In this document: positions 35,450-44,816 of the stretch, piece by piece | Position numbering within the stretch: the stretch's first letter is position 1 | How the letters are laid out: each line of letters opens with the position of its first letter | Source: Aquipseudomonas ullengensis | GTDB lineage: Bacteria > Pseudomonadota > Gammaproteobacteria > Pseudomonadales > Pseudomonadaceae | Reading direction: 5' to 3' | DNA length: 64,000 nt | NCBI RefSeq assembly: GCF_014174475.1 | Contig: NZ_JACJUD010000008.1 | Location: forward strand, 120,514-184,513 | Translations under genes and position numbers: made by a program | The notes under the pieces: generated by a model | The model's database searches: none | What the model saw: the letters and a program-made list of their open reading frames with translations, nothing else | Told to the model about the DNA's origin: nothing

Positions 35450-36605
35450 TCAGGCCACCCTTCAGCGGTTGACCCATGTTCATCAGGTCGTAGCTGGAAC
35501 GATCCAGGTGGAAGTCACTGTCGCCAAAACGCTTGTCGTACATCAGGGCGAACTTGTAGTGGTGACCGACCGCGTACTCGTCGGTGGTGCCGATACCCCC
35601 ATGCAGCTGAATGCCCTGGCCGCTGACAAAATACTGCGCACGTGCGGTGACCACCTTGAGACCCGACACGGCGAAGCGGCGCCGCTGCACGTCACCCGAC
35701 TCAATGGCAGCGATGGCGCTGACCAGCATCGAGCGGGCCTGATCGGTTTCGACGAACATCTCCGCCATGCGATGTTGCAGCGCCTGGAACTGCGCGAGAG
35801 GCTTGCCGTATTGCACACGGGTCTTGAGGTAGTCGGCGGTCATGGCCATGACGGCTTCCATGGAGCCGAGGCAGGCCGCACTCATGGCCAACACGGCGTG
35901 ATCCAGAGCTTCCTCGAGTGCGTCCAAGGCCGCGTCGCCGCGCAGCAGCAAGGCATCTGCCGGAATCAGGGTGTGATCCAGGGTGATGTCTGCCGCACGG
36001 CTGCCATCGACCAGCTCGTAGCTGTCCAGCGCTGCGCCGACCGGATGGCGATCGATCACGAACACGGCGAAGTCGCCGGTGCCTTCGATCTCTGCGGTCA
36101 CCAGCCAGTGCTGAGCGCTGGCGCCATGGAACACCCGGTGCTTGATGCCGGACAGGCTCCAACCACCGGCCACCGACCGCGCCTTGGTTTCAATTTCGCT
36201 GTCGTACTCGTGGCGAGATTGTTGCTCTTGGTGCGCCAGGGCCAGCACCACTTCACCGCAAGCGATCTGACCCAGCAGCCGCTCGCGTAGCGCGAGGTTG
36301 CCGCTCGCCTGAACCAGCTTGGCGCAGAGCACGGCGGTTTCCACCACGGGCTCGACGACCAAACCGCCACCCAGTTGCTCCATCAGCAGGGCGAGGTCGA
36401 AACTACTGCCGCTCAGCCCGCCAAATTCTTCGGGGATGTTCAGCGCCAGCCAGCCCATTTCGGCAAAGTTATGCCAGTGTTTTTTGCTGAAGCCGTCCGC
36501 GCTCTTGAACACCTGACGGCGCTCTTCGAACTGATATTTTTCGCGGATGTAGCGCTCGGCGCTGTCGCTGAGCAGTTTTTGCTCATCAGAAAGTTCGAAA
36601 TTCAT
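35442..36605 (-). CDS. Acyl-CoA dehydrogenase, small-type subunit (pair A)
   Basis: 387 residues, ACAD fold: MNFELSDEQKLLSDSAERYI start, TRVQYGKPLAQFQALQHRMAEM and QLHGGIGTTDEYAVGHHYKF near the C-terminus (QxHGGxG contributes to FAD binding). A frame extends to 36728, but the family N-terminus and position fix the ATG at 36605, only 2 bases after the stop of the partner ACAD. It would pair with that protein into an alpha2beta2-type enzyme, as FadE26-FadE27-like pairs do in steroid catabolism. Pairing is inference from adjacency. Confidence 0.88.
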
Positions 36606-36607
36606 GA

Positions 36608-37810
36608 TCAAAATCCGAAGGCCAGTTTGGCGATGATGTTTTTCTGCACTTCCATGGCGCCGCCGAAAATGGTGCAGGCGCGGAGGTAGAGGAGGTCGAC
36701 GGTTACGCCAGGTGTGTAGGCTGGCCACAGCGGGTCGCCGCTCGGCGGCGCATAGGCTTCATCGCGGCGATAGACGCGCAGGCTGCGCTGGCCCAAAGCT
36801 TCAACCATCAGTTCGGTCAGACGTTGTTGCAGCGAGGAACCGCGAATCTTCAGCACCGAGGCGCAGGCGCCGATCGGGTGCTTGCTGGGGGCTTCGTACA
36901 TCACCCGCAGCACCGACCACTCCAGCGCCTCGACGTCCAGGCGCAGGGCGGCGAACTTGCGGGCGAAGTGCGGGTCGGCTAGCAGGGGATGGCCATCCTT
37001 CAGCTCCTCGCTGGCAATCAGGCGGATGCGCTCCAGGTCGCCACGCGCCTTGTAGATGTCAGCACTGGAGGTGCGCTCGTTGGACAGCAGGAACTTGGCC
37101 TGAGTCCAGGCGGCTCCTGATTCGCCGAGCAGGTTTTCACGGGGCACCCGCACGTTGTCCAGGAACACTTCGCAGGTAGAACCTTCACCGTTGATCATGG
37201 TGATCTGGCGGACGGTCACACCGGGGCTCTGCATGTCGATGATCATCATCGAGATGCCGCGCTGGGGCTTGTCACTTTGTTCGGTGCGCACCAGGAAGAA
37301 GCCCTGTTCGCAATACTGCCCTTCGGTGGTCCAGAGTTTCTGGCCGTTGACGATGTAGTGGTCGCCATCCAGCACCGCGGTGGTTTTCAAGGAGGCAAGG
37401 TCGGAACCGGCACCGGGCTCGGAGAAGCCTTGTGCCCACATTTCTTCGCCTTTCAGGATCGGCGGTAAATAGCGGGCTTTCTGCTCTGCCGAGCCGAAGG
37501 TGTAGAGCACCGGCGCGAGCAGGCGCAGCCCCTGCCAGCGCAGTTCCGGCGCACCGGCCATGCGGCATTCGTACTCGAATAGGTGCGTCTGCAGGTGGGA
37601 CCACCCCGTGCCGCCATACTCCACCGGCCAATGCGGCGCCGCCCAGCCTTTGTCGAACAACACGCGGTTCCACCAACGGCGGTCATCCTCATTTGGCGGA
37701 TGCATGCCGGTACGGCTGCGGCGGATCACGTCATCGTTCAGCGCTTGCTTGAGGAAGTCGCGGACTTCCTCGCGGAAGGCTTCGTCTTCCGGGGTGAGAT
37801 GCAGGTGCAT
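36608..37810 (-). CDS. Acyl-CoA dehydrogenase, large-type subunit (pair A)
   Basis: 400 residues: SEPGAGSDLASLKT (FAD/substrate strand), GQKLWTTEGQYCEQGF, LSNERTSSADIYK, and the C-terminal IFGGAMEVQKNIIAK. The position of the MCAD catalytic Glu (Y-E-G) is Gly here (F-G-G), so the base must sit elsewhere or in the partner. It is encoded immediately before the small subunit and 34 bases after the flavin/Fe-S reductase. It dehydrogenates an acyl-CoA ester; electrons would go to electron-transfer flavoprotein, not encoded here. Confidence 0.88.
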   Translation of the reverse strand: MHLHLTPEDEAFREEVRDFLKQALNDDVIRRSRTGMHPPNEDDRRWWNRVLFDKGWAAPHWPVEYGGTGWSHLQTHLFEYECRMAGAPELRWQGLRLLAPVLYTFGSAEQKARYLPPILKGEEMWAQGFSEPGAGSDLASLKTTAVLDGDHYIVNGQKLWTTEGQYCEQGFFLVRTEQSDKPQRGISMMIIDMQSPGVTVRQITMINGEGSTCEVFLDNVRVPRENLLGESGAAWTQAKFLLSNERTSSADIYKARGDLERIRLIASEELKDGHPLLADPHFARKFAALRLDVEALEWSVLRVMYEAPSKHPIGACASVLKIRGSSLQQRLTELMVEALGQRSLRVYRRDEAYAPPSGDPLWPAYTPGVTVDLLYLRACTIFGGAMEVQKNIIAKLAFGF

Positions 37811-37844
37811 GGCAAATTACCTTCGACAGATTTGCTGTTCTTGT

Positions 37845-39857
37845 TTAGCAGGCCAGAGGGCGCAGTGGCGCCGTTCCGGAACATAGGCTGTGGACTGCGC
37901 GGTAGGCGTCATGCACGGCATCGCCGATGCGTCCGCCGCGGCGCGCGTCGCCAATCACTGTGACTGGCAGGTTGGCTTCCAGCAGGCTGCGCAACAGGCT
38001 TTCGTCCGGGCGTCGGCCCTGGGCGATGAGCACGGCGCTGGTCTGCACTTCGCTGCTGCTGCCGTCCTGGTGGCGCAGCAGCACACGGCCGTCGTCGTCG
38101 ATGCGTTCGATGCTGGTGTTGTCCTGAATATGGATGCGTGGATTTTCCTGCAGGCGGCGGTTGAGTACGCCGCGGTAGATCATTTCCGCCGAGCGAGCCA
38201 GTTGCTCGGCCGGAGAACGGCTCACCAGCACGACCTCATGGCCCTGTTCGCTGAGCAGTTCGGCGGTTTCACAACCGGTTTCGCCGCCGCCGTAGACCAG
38301 CACTGGCCGCTCGCCAATCTCGACCGGCAGGCGCGGGCTATCACCCATCAGCAGTTCATAGGCGTCGTGCACGGCAGGGCTGTTCGCCCCCTCTATCGGC
38401 ATGCGGATGGGCTGGCCGCCAGTGGCCAGCAGGACGATCGCGGGTGCTTCGCCCTGGGTGAGATCGGCCAGATCTGCCCGGCTGTCCAGGTTTACCGTTA
38501 CCTCGCTGCTCTCAAGCTGGCGATCCAGGTAATCCAGATACCAGGTGAGCTTGTCCTTGAAGGGCGGGGCGGCCGATGCGATCAGCCCCCCACCCAGTAC
38601 CGAGCGGGCCTCGTGCAGCTCGGTGGCAAAACCGGCCTGTTGCAGCATCAGCGCCGCGGCCATGCCGCCGGGGCCACCGCCGATCACCACTGCGCGCTGC
38701 CCGCGACGGCTGCCGGCATCCGGCAGGCTGTCCAACTCATGGCCGGCACGTGGGTTTTCGGCGCAGCCGATGGCGCCGTCGGCGGCGGAACTTATTGCCA
38801 CGCAATAGTTGCAGGAGGTGCATGGGCGGATGCAGTCCCGCTCGCCGCGACGGGCCTTGTTCGCCCATTCCGGGTCGGCCAGCAGCGGCCGGCCGAGGGC
38901 GATCATGTCGGCGTCACCGTCACGGATGGCGCGCTCGGCGGTTTCTGGCCAGCGGATTTGACCGACGGTGATCACAGGCACACTCACGGCTTGGCGAATA
39001 CGCCGCGAATAGGGCAGGCGCCAACCCTCGGGGGTGGACATGGGCTCCACCACCTTGTCGAAGCTGGTCCAGCCCAGGCCGATGGAGACGTGCAAGGCAT
39101 CCACCCCGGCCGCCACCAGCTTGGGCGCGATGCGCTCCATGTCGTCGATGGACAGGCCTTCAGGAGTGAACTCGTCGGCGGACAGGCGGAAGATCAGCGG
39201 CCGGTCGCCAATGCTCTGGCGCACCCGCTGGATCACCCGGCGCGGGAAGTTGAGCCGGCGTTCCTCGTCCCCGCCCCAGCGGTCGGTACGTTGATTGGAG
39301 TAGGGCGAGAGGAAGGACGTCAGCAGGTAGCCGTGGGCGCCATGCAGCTCGACGGCCTGGTAGCCGGCCTGTACCCCCAGTTCGGCAGCGCGGCCGAAGG
39401 CCTCGATCAGGCGCTCGGCCTCGGCGTCGTCCATGGCGCGGGCCATCAGGCGTCCAGAGCGTGTCGCGACATCGCTGGGTGCGATGGGCATGCCGTCGGC
39501 CAGAAGGTCGCGTTTGGCACCGCGGCCGCCGTGCTGCAGCTGCAGGCAGGCAACCGCGCCGGCCGAGGTTATGGCTTCCACCAGGCGCTGGTGCCCGGCC
39601 ACCTGGGCCGGGGATTCCAGGGTCAGTTGACGGTGTTCGGAGCGGCCGGTCGCGCCTTCCACGCAGCAGAACTCGACGATAATCATCCCTGTGCCGCCGA
39701 CTGCACGTTCACGATAGAAGGCGATCTGCTCGGGAGTCACGAAACCGTCCACGCTGCCCAGGTTGGTGGACATCGGGGCCATCACGGTGCGGTTGGGGAT
39801 TCGCAGGTTACGCAGGACCAGGTCCTGGAACAGGTGGGGGTAGGGAGCGTCGGGCAT
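37845..39857 (-). CDS. Old-yellow-enzyme type FMN/[4Fe-4S]/FAD reductase (FadH/BaiCD-like)
   Basis: 670 residues in three parts: an N-terminal FMN TIM barrel (1 to about 340; APMSTNLGSVDG, QLQHGGRGA, ELHGAHGYLLTSFLSP), a [4Fe-4S] loop (PCTSCNYC and a Cys 13 residues on), then FAD- and NAD(P)-binding domains (VIGGGPGGMAAA; VLVYGGGETGCETAE). This is the domain set of 2,4-dienoyl-CoA reductase and of the bile-acid BaiCD/BaiH oxidoreductases. It reduces a conjugated C=C in a dienoyl-CoA or an enone. First gene of the seven-gene operon, with a perfect AGGAGG ribosome site and box 9 upstream. Confidence 0.9.
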   Translation of the reverse strand: MPDAPYPHLFQDLVLRNLRIPNRTVMAPMSTNLGSVDGFVTPEQIAFYRERAVGGTGMIIVEFCCVEGATGRSEHRQLTLESPAQVAGHQRLVEAITSAGAVACLQLQHGGRGAKRDLLADGMPIAPSDVATRSGRLMARAMDDAEAERLIEAFGRAAELGVQAGYQAVELHGAHGYLLTSFLSPYSNQRTDRWGGDEERRLNFPRRVIQRVRQSIGDRPLIFRLSADEFTPEGLSIDDMERIAPKLVAAGVDALHVSIGLGWTSFDKVVEPMSTPEGWRLPYSRRIRQAVSVPVITVGQIRWPETAERAIRDGDADMIALGRPLLADPEWANKARRGERDCIRPCTSCNYCVAISSAADGAIGCAENPRAGHELDSLPDAGSRRGQRAVVIGGGPGGMAAALMLQQAGFATELHEARSVLGGGLIASAAPPFKDKLTWYLDYLDRQLESSEVTVNLDSRADLADLTQGEAPAIVLLATGGQPIRMPIEGANSPAVHDAYELLMGDSPRLPVEIGERPVLVYGGGETGCETAELLSEQGHEVVLVSRSPAEQLARSAEMIYRGVLNRRLQENPRIHIQDNTSIERIDDDGRVLLRHQDGSSSEVQTSAVLIAQGRRPDESLLRSLLEANLPVTVIGDARRGGRIGDAVHDAYRAVHSLCSGTAPLRPLAC

Positions 39858-39946
39858 TGTGGCCTCCTTATTTACCGCTCTGGGCTTTCGACCCTGAAGC
39901 AGGATCTGGTCTGCAATCGCTGGGGCGTGTTGGTGTAGATAGCATA

Positions 39947-39967
39947 AGCTGACGATATATCAGTTAT
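39947..39967. promoter_or_regulatory. Regulatory box 9 (shared dyad, near-ideal)
   Basis: Left arm AGCTGA, 7-base spacer, right arm TCAGTT followed by AT. It is 89 bases upstream of the seven-gene minus-strand operon. Confidence 0.75.
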
Positions 39968-40299
39968 CAGGATTGCGCTAGGGAAAAAGCGAGAGAATGG
40001 ATGGGGTGGCATTGGTTGGTGAGGTGGCGCTGTTGCTGGTGTGGCGTCTGGTAATGAGCGTTGTGATCGGGGCTGCCGCTGGTCGTCGGTGGTGATGCTT
40101 TTGCCTTGCTAGTAAAACTCAAGATAAACGCTCTACCTCGCATGTTTTGGCGAGATATGGCGCGAAAGACGAGAGAAGATGCCTCGCGCTAGAGGCTTGT
40201 GCAATTGGACTGGCACTCAGTCAACTGAATGGTTAAGTTACTGATCGGAAACGAAAACCGAAGAGGTGGATGTTTTTTCCGGGTAAAGGGGTTGCGGAT

Positions 40300-40320
40300 A
40301 GCTGACTGTGTGTTAGCTTA
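40300..40320. promoter_or_regulatory. Regulatory box 10 (shared dyad)
   Basis: Left arm AGCTGA, 7-base spacer, right arm TTAGCT. It lies 126 bases before the DUF1302 gene start, tying the envelope module to the same regulon. Confidence 0.65.
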
Positions 40321-40446
40321 TTGGCGTGGGTTCCGGTCGCTAAGGTATTTGCCGTAGGCCGTTCTACTCATCCTTGCCGATGTTCCGAATGCCGTCTGGT
40401 GTGCGGAGCCGTCAACAAAACCGATCTAATTCGGAGAGACAGCCAA

Positions 40447-42192
40447 GTGAAAAGAACAAAAACAAGAAGTGCTTGCAGCAGTGTTTCAGGCTATCCAAGC
40501 CCTTCCAAACTGTCCTGCTCAATCGCGCTAATTATTGGCGCGGTGGGGTCTACCTGTGTGCAGGCGATGCCCTTCGAGACCGGCAATCCGGACCTCGAAG
40601 TCCGCTGGGATAATACCGTCCGCTACAACGCCGGTTGGCGCATGGAGGGGCAGAACGACCATTTCAAACGTTCGCCTTACTTTGACGACACAGAGAATAA
40701 GTTTGATCGTGGGGACATGGTGACCAGTCGCCTGGATCTGCTCACTGAGCTCGACGTCGTTTGGCAGCAGAAGCACGGTTTTCGTGTCAGTGCTGCGGGC
40801 TGGTATGACGATGTCTATCAGGACAGCCCGGAGCCGAATAACGAACTGAACGGCAGCGGCAACTACACCAATAATCACTACAACTCCTATACGAGCCGCT
40901 ATATCGCAGGCCCATCCGGAGAGATTCTCGACGCGTTCGTCTTCACCGGTTTCCAATTGGGTGACATAGGGGTCAACGTCAAGGCTGGCCAGCACAACGT
41001 CTATTGGGGTGAGTCGCTGTTCACTTTGGGCAACAGCATCGCGTATTCCCAAGGTCCGGTGGATACCATCAAGGCGGCCAGCAGTCCGGGGTCGGAAGCC
41101 AAGGAGCTGTTCCTGCCGCTTGATCAGATTTCTACCACCATTCAGCTGACTGACGAGTTGGCGTTGTCGGCGCAGTATTTGCTGGACTGGAAGCCTTTCC
41201 GCTTGGTGCCGGGCGGCACCTACTTCTCCGGTTCCGACGGAGCGCGCTCGGATCTAGGTGCCCCTCCGGCGGTGACTCCAGCGTCGGTGCTGCCTAACGG
41301 AATTCCCAATGGCGATGATTTGGAACCGGATGATGATGGTGACTTCGGCGTGAATCTACGCTGGAGCCCTTACTGGCTGGAGGGCACCGCGGGTCTCTAC
41401 TACCGCAAGTTCGACGAGAAGTTGCCGTGGAGTTTTACTCAGTACGGTGACCGTGAGCTTTTCCCGGGCGTTGTCATTCCGTTGCCCAATGCAATCCGCT
41501 TGAACTACGCCCGAGATACCGAACTCTATGGTCTCAGCCTGACCAAGAACATTGGTACTGTAAGTGTTGCGAGCGAGCTGTCGTATCGCAAGAACACTGC
41601 GCTTAACTCGGTGGCGGGTTACACCGTTATTTCGTCCAATGGTGTATCAGCCACTTATGATGAGGCAGAAGGTGCTCGCGGTAATAGTTGGCATGCACTG
41701 ATTAACGGTATCTACCTGCTGCCCAAGACTGCGCTCTGGGAAGGTGGCACGCTGCAGGGCGAACTGACCTACAACCGTCTTGATAAAATCACCGAAAACG
41801 AAGCCCGCTTCAACGATCGTGCTCACGCGTGCGTCACCGCCTTTACCGAAAACTGCGCTACCAAGGACTCTTGGGGCATGCAAGTCGGCTTTACTCCGGA
41901 ATGGCCGCAGTTGTTCCCAGGCTGGGATGTGTCAATGCCGGTCAGCGTGGCCTACGGCCTGGACGGTAATAGTCCGACCCTGGGTGGTGTCAGCGAAGGT
42001 GCGTACAGCTACTCGCTGGGCGTCAGTGGCAAGTACCGCCAAGTGCACAACTTCACTCTGAAGTGGGTCGACTCCTATGCAGACTACGACGTAAATCCGG
42101 CGCGTGGTTATGTAACGAGCGACTACACCAACGGCGCGGCCGTGCAGAACGACCACGGCTGGTTGTCCTTCACTTATAAGGCGACTTTCTAG
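40447..42192 (+). CDS. DUF1302 family outer-membrane protein
   Basis: 581 residues. A basic N-terminus and hydrophobic stretch (to about residue 38, VQA|MPFE) form a signal peptide. The mature part is rich in alternating aromatic strands and ends in Y-K-A-T-F, a C-terminal Phe typical of outer-membrane beta-barrels. DUF1302 proteins occur with DUF1329 and RND genes in loci for hydrophobic substrates. I choose the GTG at 40447 because GGAGAG lies 8 bases before it and a signal peptide follows at once; the frame runs upstream to 40321 without support. Likely a channel for substrate entry. Confidence 0.85.
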   Translation: MKRTKTRSACSSVSGYPSPSKLSCSIALIIGAVGSTCVQAMPFETGNPDLEVRWDNTVRYNAGWRMEGQNDHFKRSPYFDDTENKFDRGDMVTSRLDLLTELDVVWQQKHGFRVSAAGWYDDVYQDSPEPNNELNGSGNYTNNHYNSYTSRYIAGPSGEILDAFVFTGFQLGDIGVNVKAGQHNVYWGESLFTLGNSIAYSQGPVDTIKAASSPGSEAKELFLPLDQISTTIQLTDELALSAQYLLDWKPFRLVPGGTYFSGSDGARSDLGAPPAVTPASVLPNGIPNGDDLEPDDDGDFGVNLRWSPYWLEGTAGLYYRKFDEKLPWSFTQYGDRELFPGVVIPLPNAIRLNYARDTELYGLSLTKNIGTVSVASELSYRKNTALNSVAGYTVISSNGVSATYDEAEGARGNSWHALINGIYLLPKTALWEGGTLQGELTYNRLDKITENEARFNDRAHACVTAFTENCATKDSWGMQVGFTPEWPQLFPGWDVSMPVSVAYGLDGNSPTLGGVSEGAYSYSLGVSGKYRQVHNFTLKWVDSYADYDVNPARGYVTSDYTNGAAVQNDHGWLSFTYKATF

Positions 42193-42231
42193 TCCGTTCC
42201 TCTTTTCCTGCCCGATGTGAGGGAATAGTCA

Positions 42232-43611
42232 ATGAACTACAAGAAAATGTTAGTGATGGGTGCTGCAGGCATGTTGCTTGCTGGCCAGGCTTTTGCTGCC
42301 CCTACGGATGAAGAGATCAGCCAGCTCGGCACTACCCTGACGCCCCTGGGGGCGATCAAGGCCGGTAATGCCGATGGCAGCATCCCCGCCTGGGATGGTG
42401 GCTTGTGCTCTGCTCCGGCCGGTTACAAACCGATCATGGGGGCCAAGGGCGGTTCGCCCTATGTCGACCCCTTCGCCAGTGAAAAGCCGCTTTACAGCGT
42501 CACCGCGGCCAATCTGGCGCAGTACAAAGACAAACTGGACGAAGGCACTCTGGAGCTGTTCAAGCGTTATCCGGACAGCTTCCGCGTCGATGTGTACCCA
42601 ACCCACCGGACTGCTTGCTATCCGCAATGGGTGTACGACAACACCATCAAGCGCGTGAAGAATCCTAAGCTCGTCGGCGACGCCCCGGGTCTGGAAGGCG
42701 CCCATGCGCAGGTTCCGTTCCCAATCCCGAAAAATGGCTATGAAGCCATGTGGAACGCCAACGTCAAGTATGAACTGCCGTTTTCCGAAGGAACTCAAGC
42801 GGCCTACCTGATCGACAGCTCTGGCGGCGTGAGCCTGACCAGTGTGCAGAAGATCGAGAACCGCAACCTGTACTGGGACAACAGCCTGGACAAGGTGCCG
42901 GACAATCAGCCGTATTGGGCATTGGTCGCCTCCACCAGCGAGCCTTCGGCTTCGGCCGGCGTCAAGCAGATGCGGTTCAACTTCCTGAACGTCCATGAGC
43001 GTGATGCCATGGCTTGGTCCTACGTGCCGGGTCAGCGCCGTGTGCGTTTGGCGCCGGAGTTCAAGTACGACACGGTCAGTACCTCCAGCGGCGGCATCCT
43101 GCTGTTCGACGAGATCAACGGCTTCGACGGCAAGATGGACAAGTTCGACTTCAAGCTGGTCGGACGCAAGGAAATGCTGGTGCCTTACAACACCTACAAG
43201 GCCTGGAGTGTCGATCCGGAGGTAGCCAACACGCCCAAGCACCTGAATCCCGACGTCCTGCGCTGGGAGCAGCATCGGGTGTGGGTGGTGGAAGCGACCC
43301 TGAAGGCGGGCGAGCGCCATGTGCAGAAGGTCAAACGCTTCCTGCTGGATGAAGACAGCTGGAGCATCCTTGTCTATCACTCGCTGGATCAAGCCGGCAA
43401 GGTTCACCACCTGATGTACCAGCCGTCGATCCAGATGTATGAGAAGCCTGCCTACCGTAACGGCCAGTACGTCCTGTACGACATGACCAAGGGTGTTTAC
43501 GGCAACGGTTCCCTGATGGGCGCACCGAAGATGACCGGCTTCTACCAGGTCGATCCGTACCCGGTGAGCTTCTTCACCTCGGGTGCACTGGGTGGCAGTG
43601 GGGTGCGCTAA
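42232..43611 (+). CDS. DUF1329 family periplasmic/outer-membrane protein
   Basis: 459 residues with a signal peptide (GMLLAGQAFA|APTDEE, cleavage near residue 23) and the family start LTPLGAIKAGNADGSIPAWDGG. DUF1329 proteins have a LolA-like fold and almost always follow a DUF1302 gene. The pair is thought to move or bind hydrophobic compounds at the outer membrane. It lies 39 bases behind the DUF1302 gene and is followed by a strong terminator, so this pair may be made in excess over the genes downstream. Confidence 0.88.
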   Translation: MNYKKMLVMGAAGMLLAGQAFAAPTDEEISQLGTTLTPLGAIKAGNADGSIPAWDGGLCSAPAGYKPIMGAKGGSPYVDPFASEKPLYSVTAANLAQYKDKLDEGTLELFKRYPDSFRVDVYPTHRTACYPQWVYDNTIKRVKNPKLVGDAPGLEGAHAQVPFPIPKNGYEAMWNANVKYELPFSEGTQAAYLIDSSGGVSLTSVQKIENRNLYWDNSLDKVPDNQPYWALVASTSEPSASAGVKQMRFNFLNVHERDAMAWSYVPGQRRVRLAPEFKYDTVSTSSGGILLFDEINGFDGKMDKFDFKLVGRKEMLVPYNTYKAWSVDPEVANTPKHLNPDVLRWEQHRVWVVEATLKAGERHVQKVKRFLLDEDSWSILVYHSLDQAGKVHHLMYQPSIQMYEKPAYRNGQYVLYDMTKGVYGNGSLMGAPKMTGFYQVDPYPVSFFTSGALGGSGVR

Positions 43612-43637
43612 GCACCGCGCTACAAGGTTTGAGCGTC

Positions 43638-43662
43638 GGGGGGAGCAATCCCCCCTTTTTTT
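43638..43662 (+). terminator. Rho-independent terminator
   Basis: Stem of seven (GGGGGGA with TCCCCCC), GCAA tetraloop, then seven T. It lies between DUF1329 and the YCF48 gene, and probably causes partial read-through within the envelope module. Confidence 0.92.
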
Positions 43663-43716
43663 CCTGACTGTTCAGGGATTCAATGCACAACGGTCCGGCG
43701 CTGCTGTGAGGTTGAA

Positions 43717-44781
43717 ATGGTTGTTGCACGTAATCTGTTCCTGATGTTCCTTTTCTCGTGCTGCCTGCCGGCCTTTGCGGGCCAGACGAGCGACTTTATC
43801 GATCCGCTGGATCGCCCGGCGTCTGCGGTGCGCAACCTGACTGGCGCTCACCTCAATGCGGTGGCTGCGGCGGGGGATCGGCTGGTGGCGGTGGGGGTCA
43901 GGGGACTGATCATGAATTCTGATGATGCTGGGGCAACCTGGCGTCAGGTCGATTCACCGGTATCTTCCGACTTGCTGGGCGTGGACTTCCCCACGCCGCA
44001 ACAGGGCTGGGCAGTGGGCCACGAAGGGGTGGTGCTGCACAGCGCCGATCAGGGCAAGAGCTGGGTCAAGCAGTACGACGGTCGCCAGGCCGCGAAAGAG
44101 CTGGTAGAGCATTACACCAAACTGGCTGAAGGCGGTGACGAGGCAGCCCTGGCCTACCTTGATGGCGTGAAACTGAACTACAAGGACGGGCCGGAGCAAG
44201 CACTGATGGACGTCTGGTTCGCCGACGACCAGCGCGGATTCGTTGCCGGGACTTTCGGCACCCTGCTGGGCACAGAGGACGGCGGCAAGACCTGGGTGTC
44301 CTGGATGGAACGGGTCGACAACCCGGATTTCCTTCATTACCTGGCGATTTCCGGCTCCGGTGAACAGGTATTCATCGCCTCCGAGCGCGGCATCGTCTTC
44401 CGTTTCAACAAGGGCAGCGGCCGCTTTGACCTGGTGGAAACCGGGTACTCCGGCAGCTTCTTTGGTATCGATGTCACTCCGCAGGCAGTGGTAGCCGCCG
44501 GCCTGCGCGGCACGGCTTACAAATCCTTGGATCAGGGCGCGTCCTGGTCGTCTATGCAGACCGGTGTGAAGGTGGCATTGAGTGATGTCCAGGCACTGCC
44601 GGATAGCCGCTTCCTGCTGGCCAGCGTCGATGGTCGGGTGATCATCAGCGATGCAAAACTCGACGCCTTTCAGTCCGTTTCCACCAGCCGGCCGGGGCGT
44701 TTCTCCAGCCTGGCTCTGCTGCCGGGCGGCAAAGTGGTCACAGTTGGATACTCTGGTGTGCGCCAGGTGGGCCTGCGTTAG
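43717..44781 (+). CDS. YCF48/BNR-repeat beta-propeller protein, exported
   Basis: 354 residues, signal peptide at the N-terminus (SCCLPAFA|GQT near residue 21). Repeats with the Asp-box-like pattern (SDDAGATWRQV, SADQGKSWVKQ, TEDGGKTWVSW, LDQGASWSSM) mark a photosystem-II-assembly-factor type propeller. In proteobacteria these proteins accompany RND and DUF1302/DUF1329 genes; they may stabilise or regulate the complex in the periplasm. An insertion after the second repeat (residues about 130-160) is helix-like. The RND gene starts 35 bases downstream. Confidence 0.83.
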   Translation: MVVARNLFLMFLFSCCLPAFAGQTSDFIDPLDRPASAVRNLTGAHLNAVAAAGDRLVAVGVRGLIMNSDDAGATWRQVDSPVSSDLLGVDFPTPQQGWAVGHEGVVLHSADQGKSWVKQYDGRQAAKELVEHYTKLAEGGDEAALAYLDGVKLNYKDGPEQALMDVWFADDQRGFVAGTFGTLLGTEDGGKTWVSWMERVDNPDFLHYLAISGSGEQVFIASERGIVFRFNKGSGRFDLVETGYSGSFFGIDVTPQAVVAAGLRGTAYKSLDQGASWSSMQTGVKVALSDVQALPDSRFLLASVDGRVIISDAKLDAFQSVSTSRPGRFSSLALLPGGKVVTVGYSGVRQVGLR

Positions 44782-44816
44782 ACATCAGTAGAAATACAGA
44801 ACAATAAGAGGTGAAT

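Larger units (their letters stand above)
39858..40446. other. 589-base divergent regulatory region
   Basis: This is the largest gene-free stretch. It holds two copies of the shared dyad (39947-39967 and 40300-40320), one near each flanking operon, and a third possible degenerate match near 40223-40244. It is more AT-rich than the coding DNA around it. I see no credible gene, hairpin terminator or sigma-54 promoter in it. Confidence 0.7.

Noticed and set aside
37890..39938. 682-codon open frame on the plus strand opposite the flavin/Fe-S reductase
   Set aside because: It is a GC-rich shadow frame. The minus-strand gene has a clear family, conserved motifs and a perfect ribosome site; the plus reading has no recognisable domain.
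40010..40060. Possible sigma-54 promoter (TGGC...TTGC) in the large divergent region
   Set aside because: The GG and GC elements are 9 bases apart instead of the required 12, so it does not fit.
40223..40244. An extra copy of the shared dyad (GTCAACTG ... AAGTTAC)
   Set aside because: The arms are similar but the spacer and right arm do not fit ARCTGA-N7-TYAGYT, so I did not count it among the 13.
40321..40446. N-terminal extension of the DUF1302 gene
   Set aside because: The frame is open, but GTG 40447 has the ribosome site and leads straight into a signal peptide. The extension also overlaps box 10.
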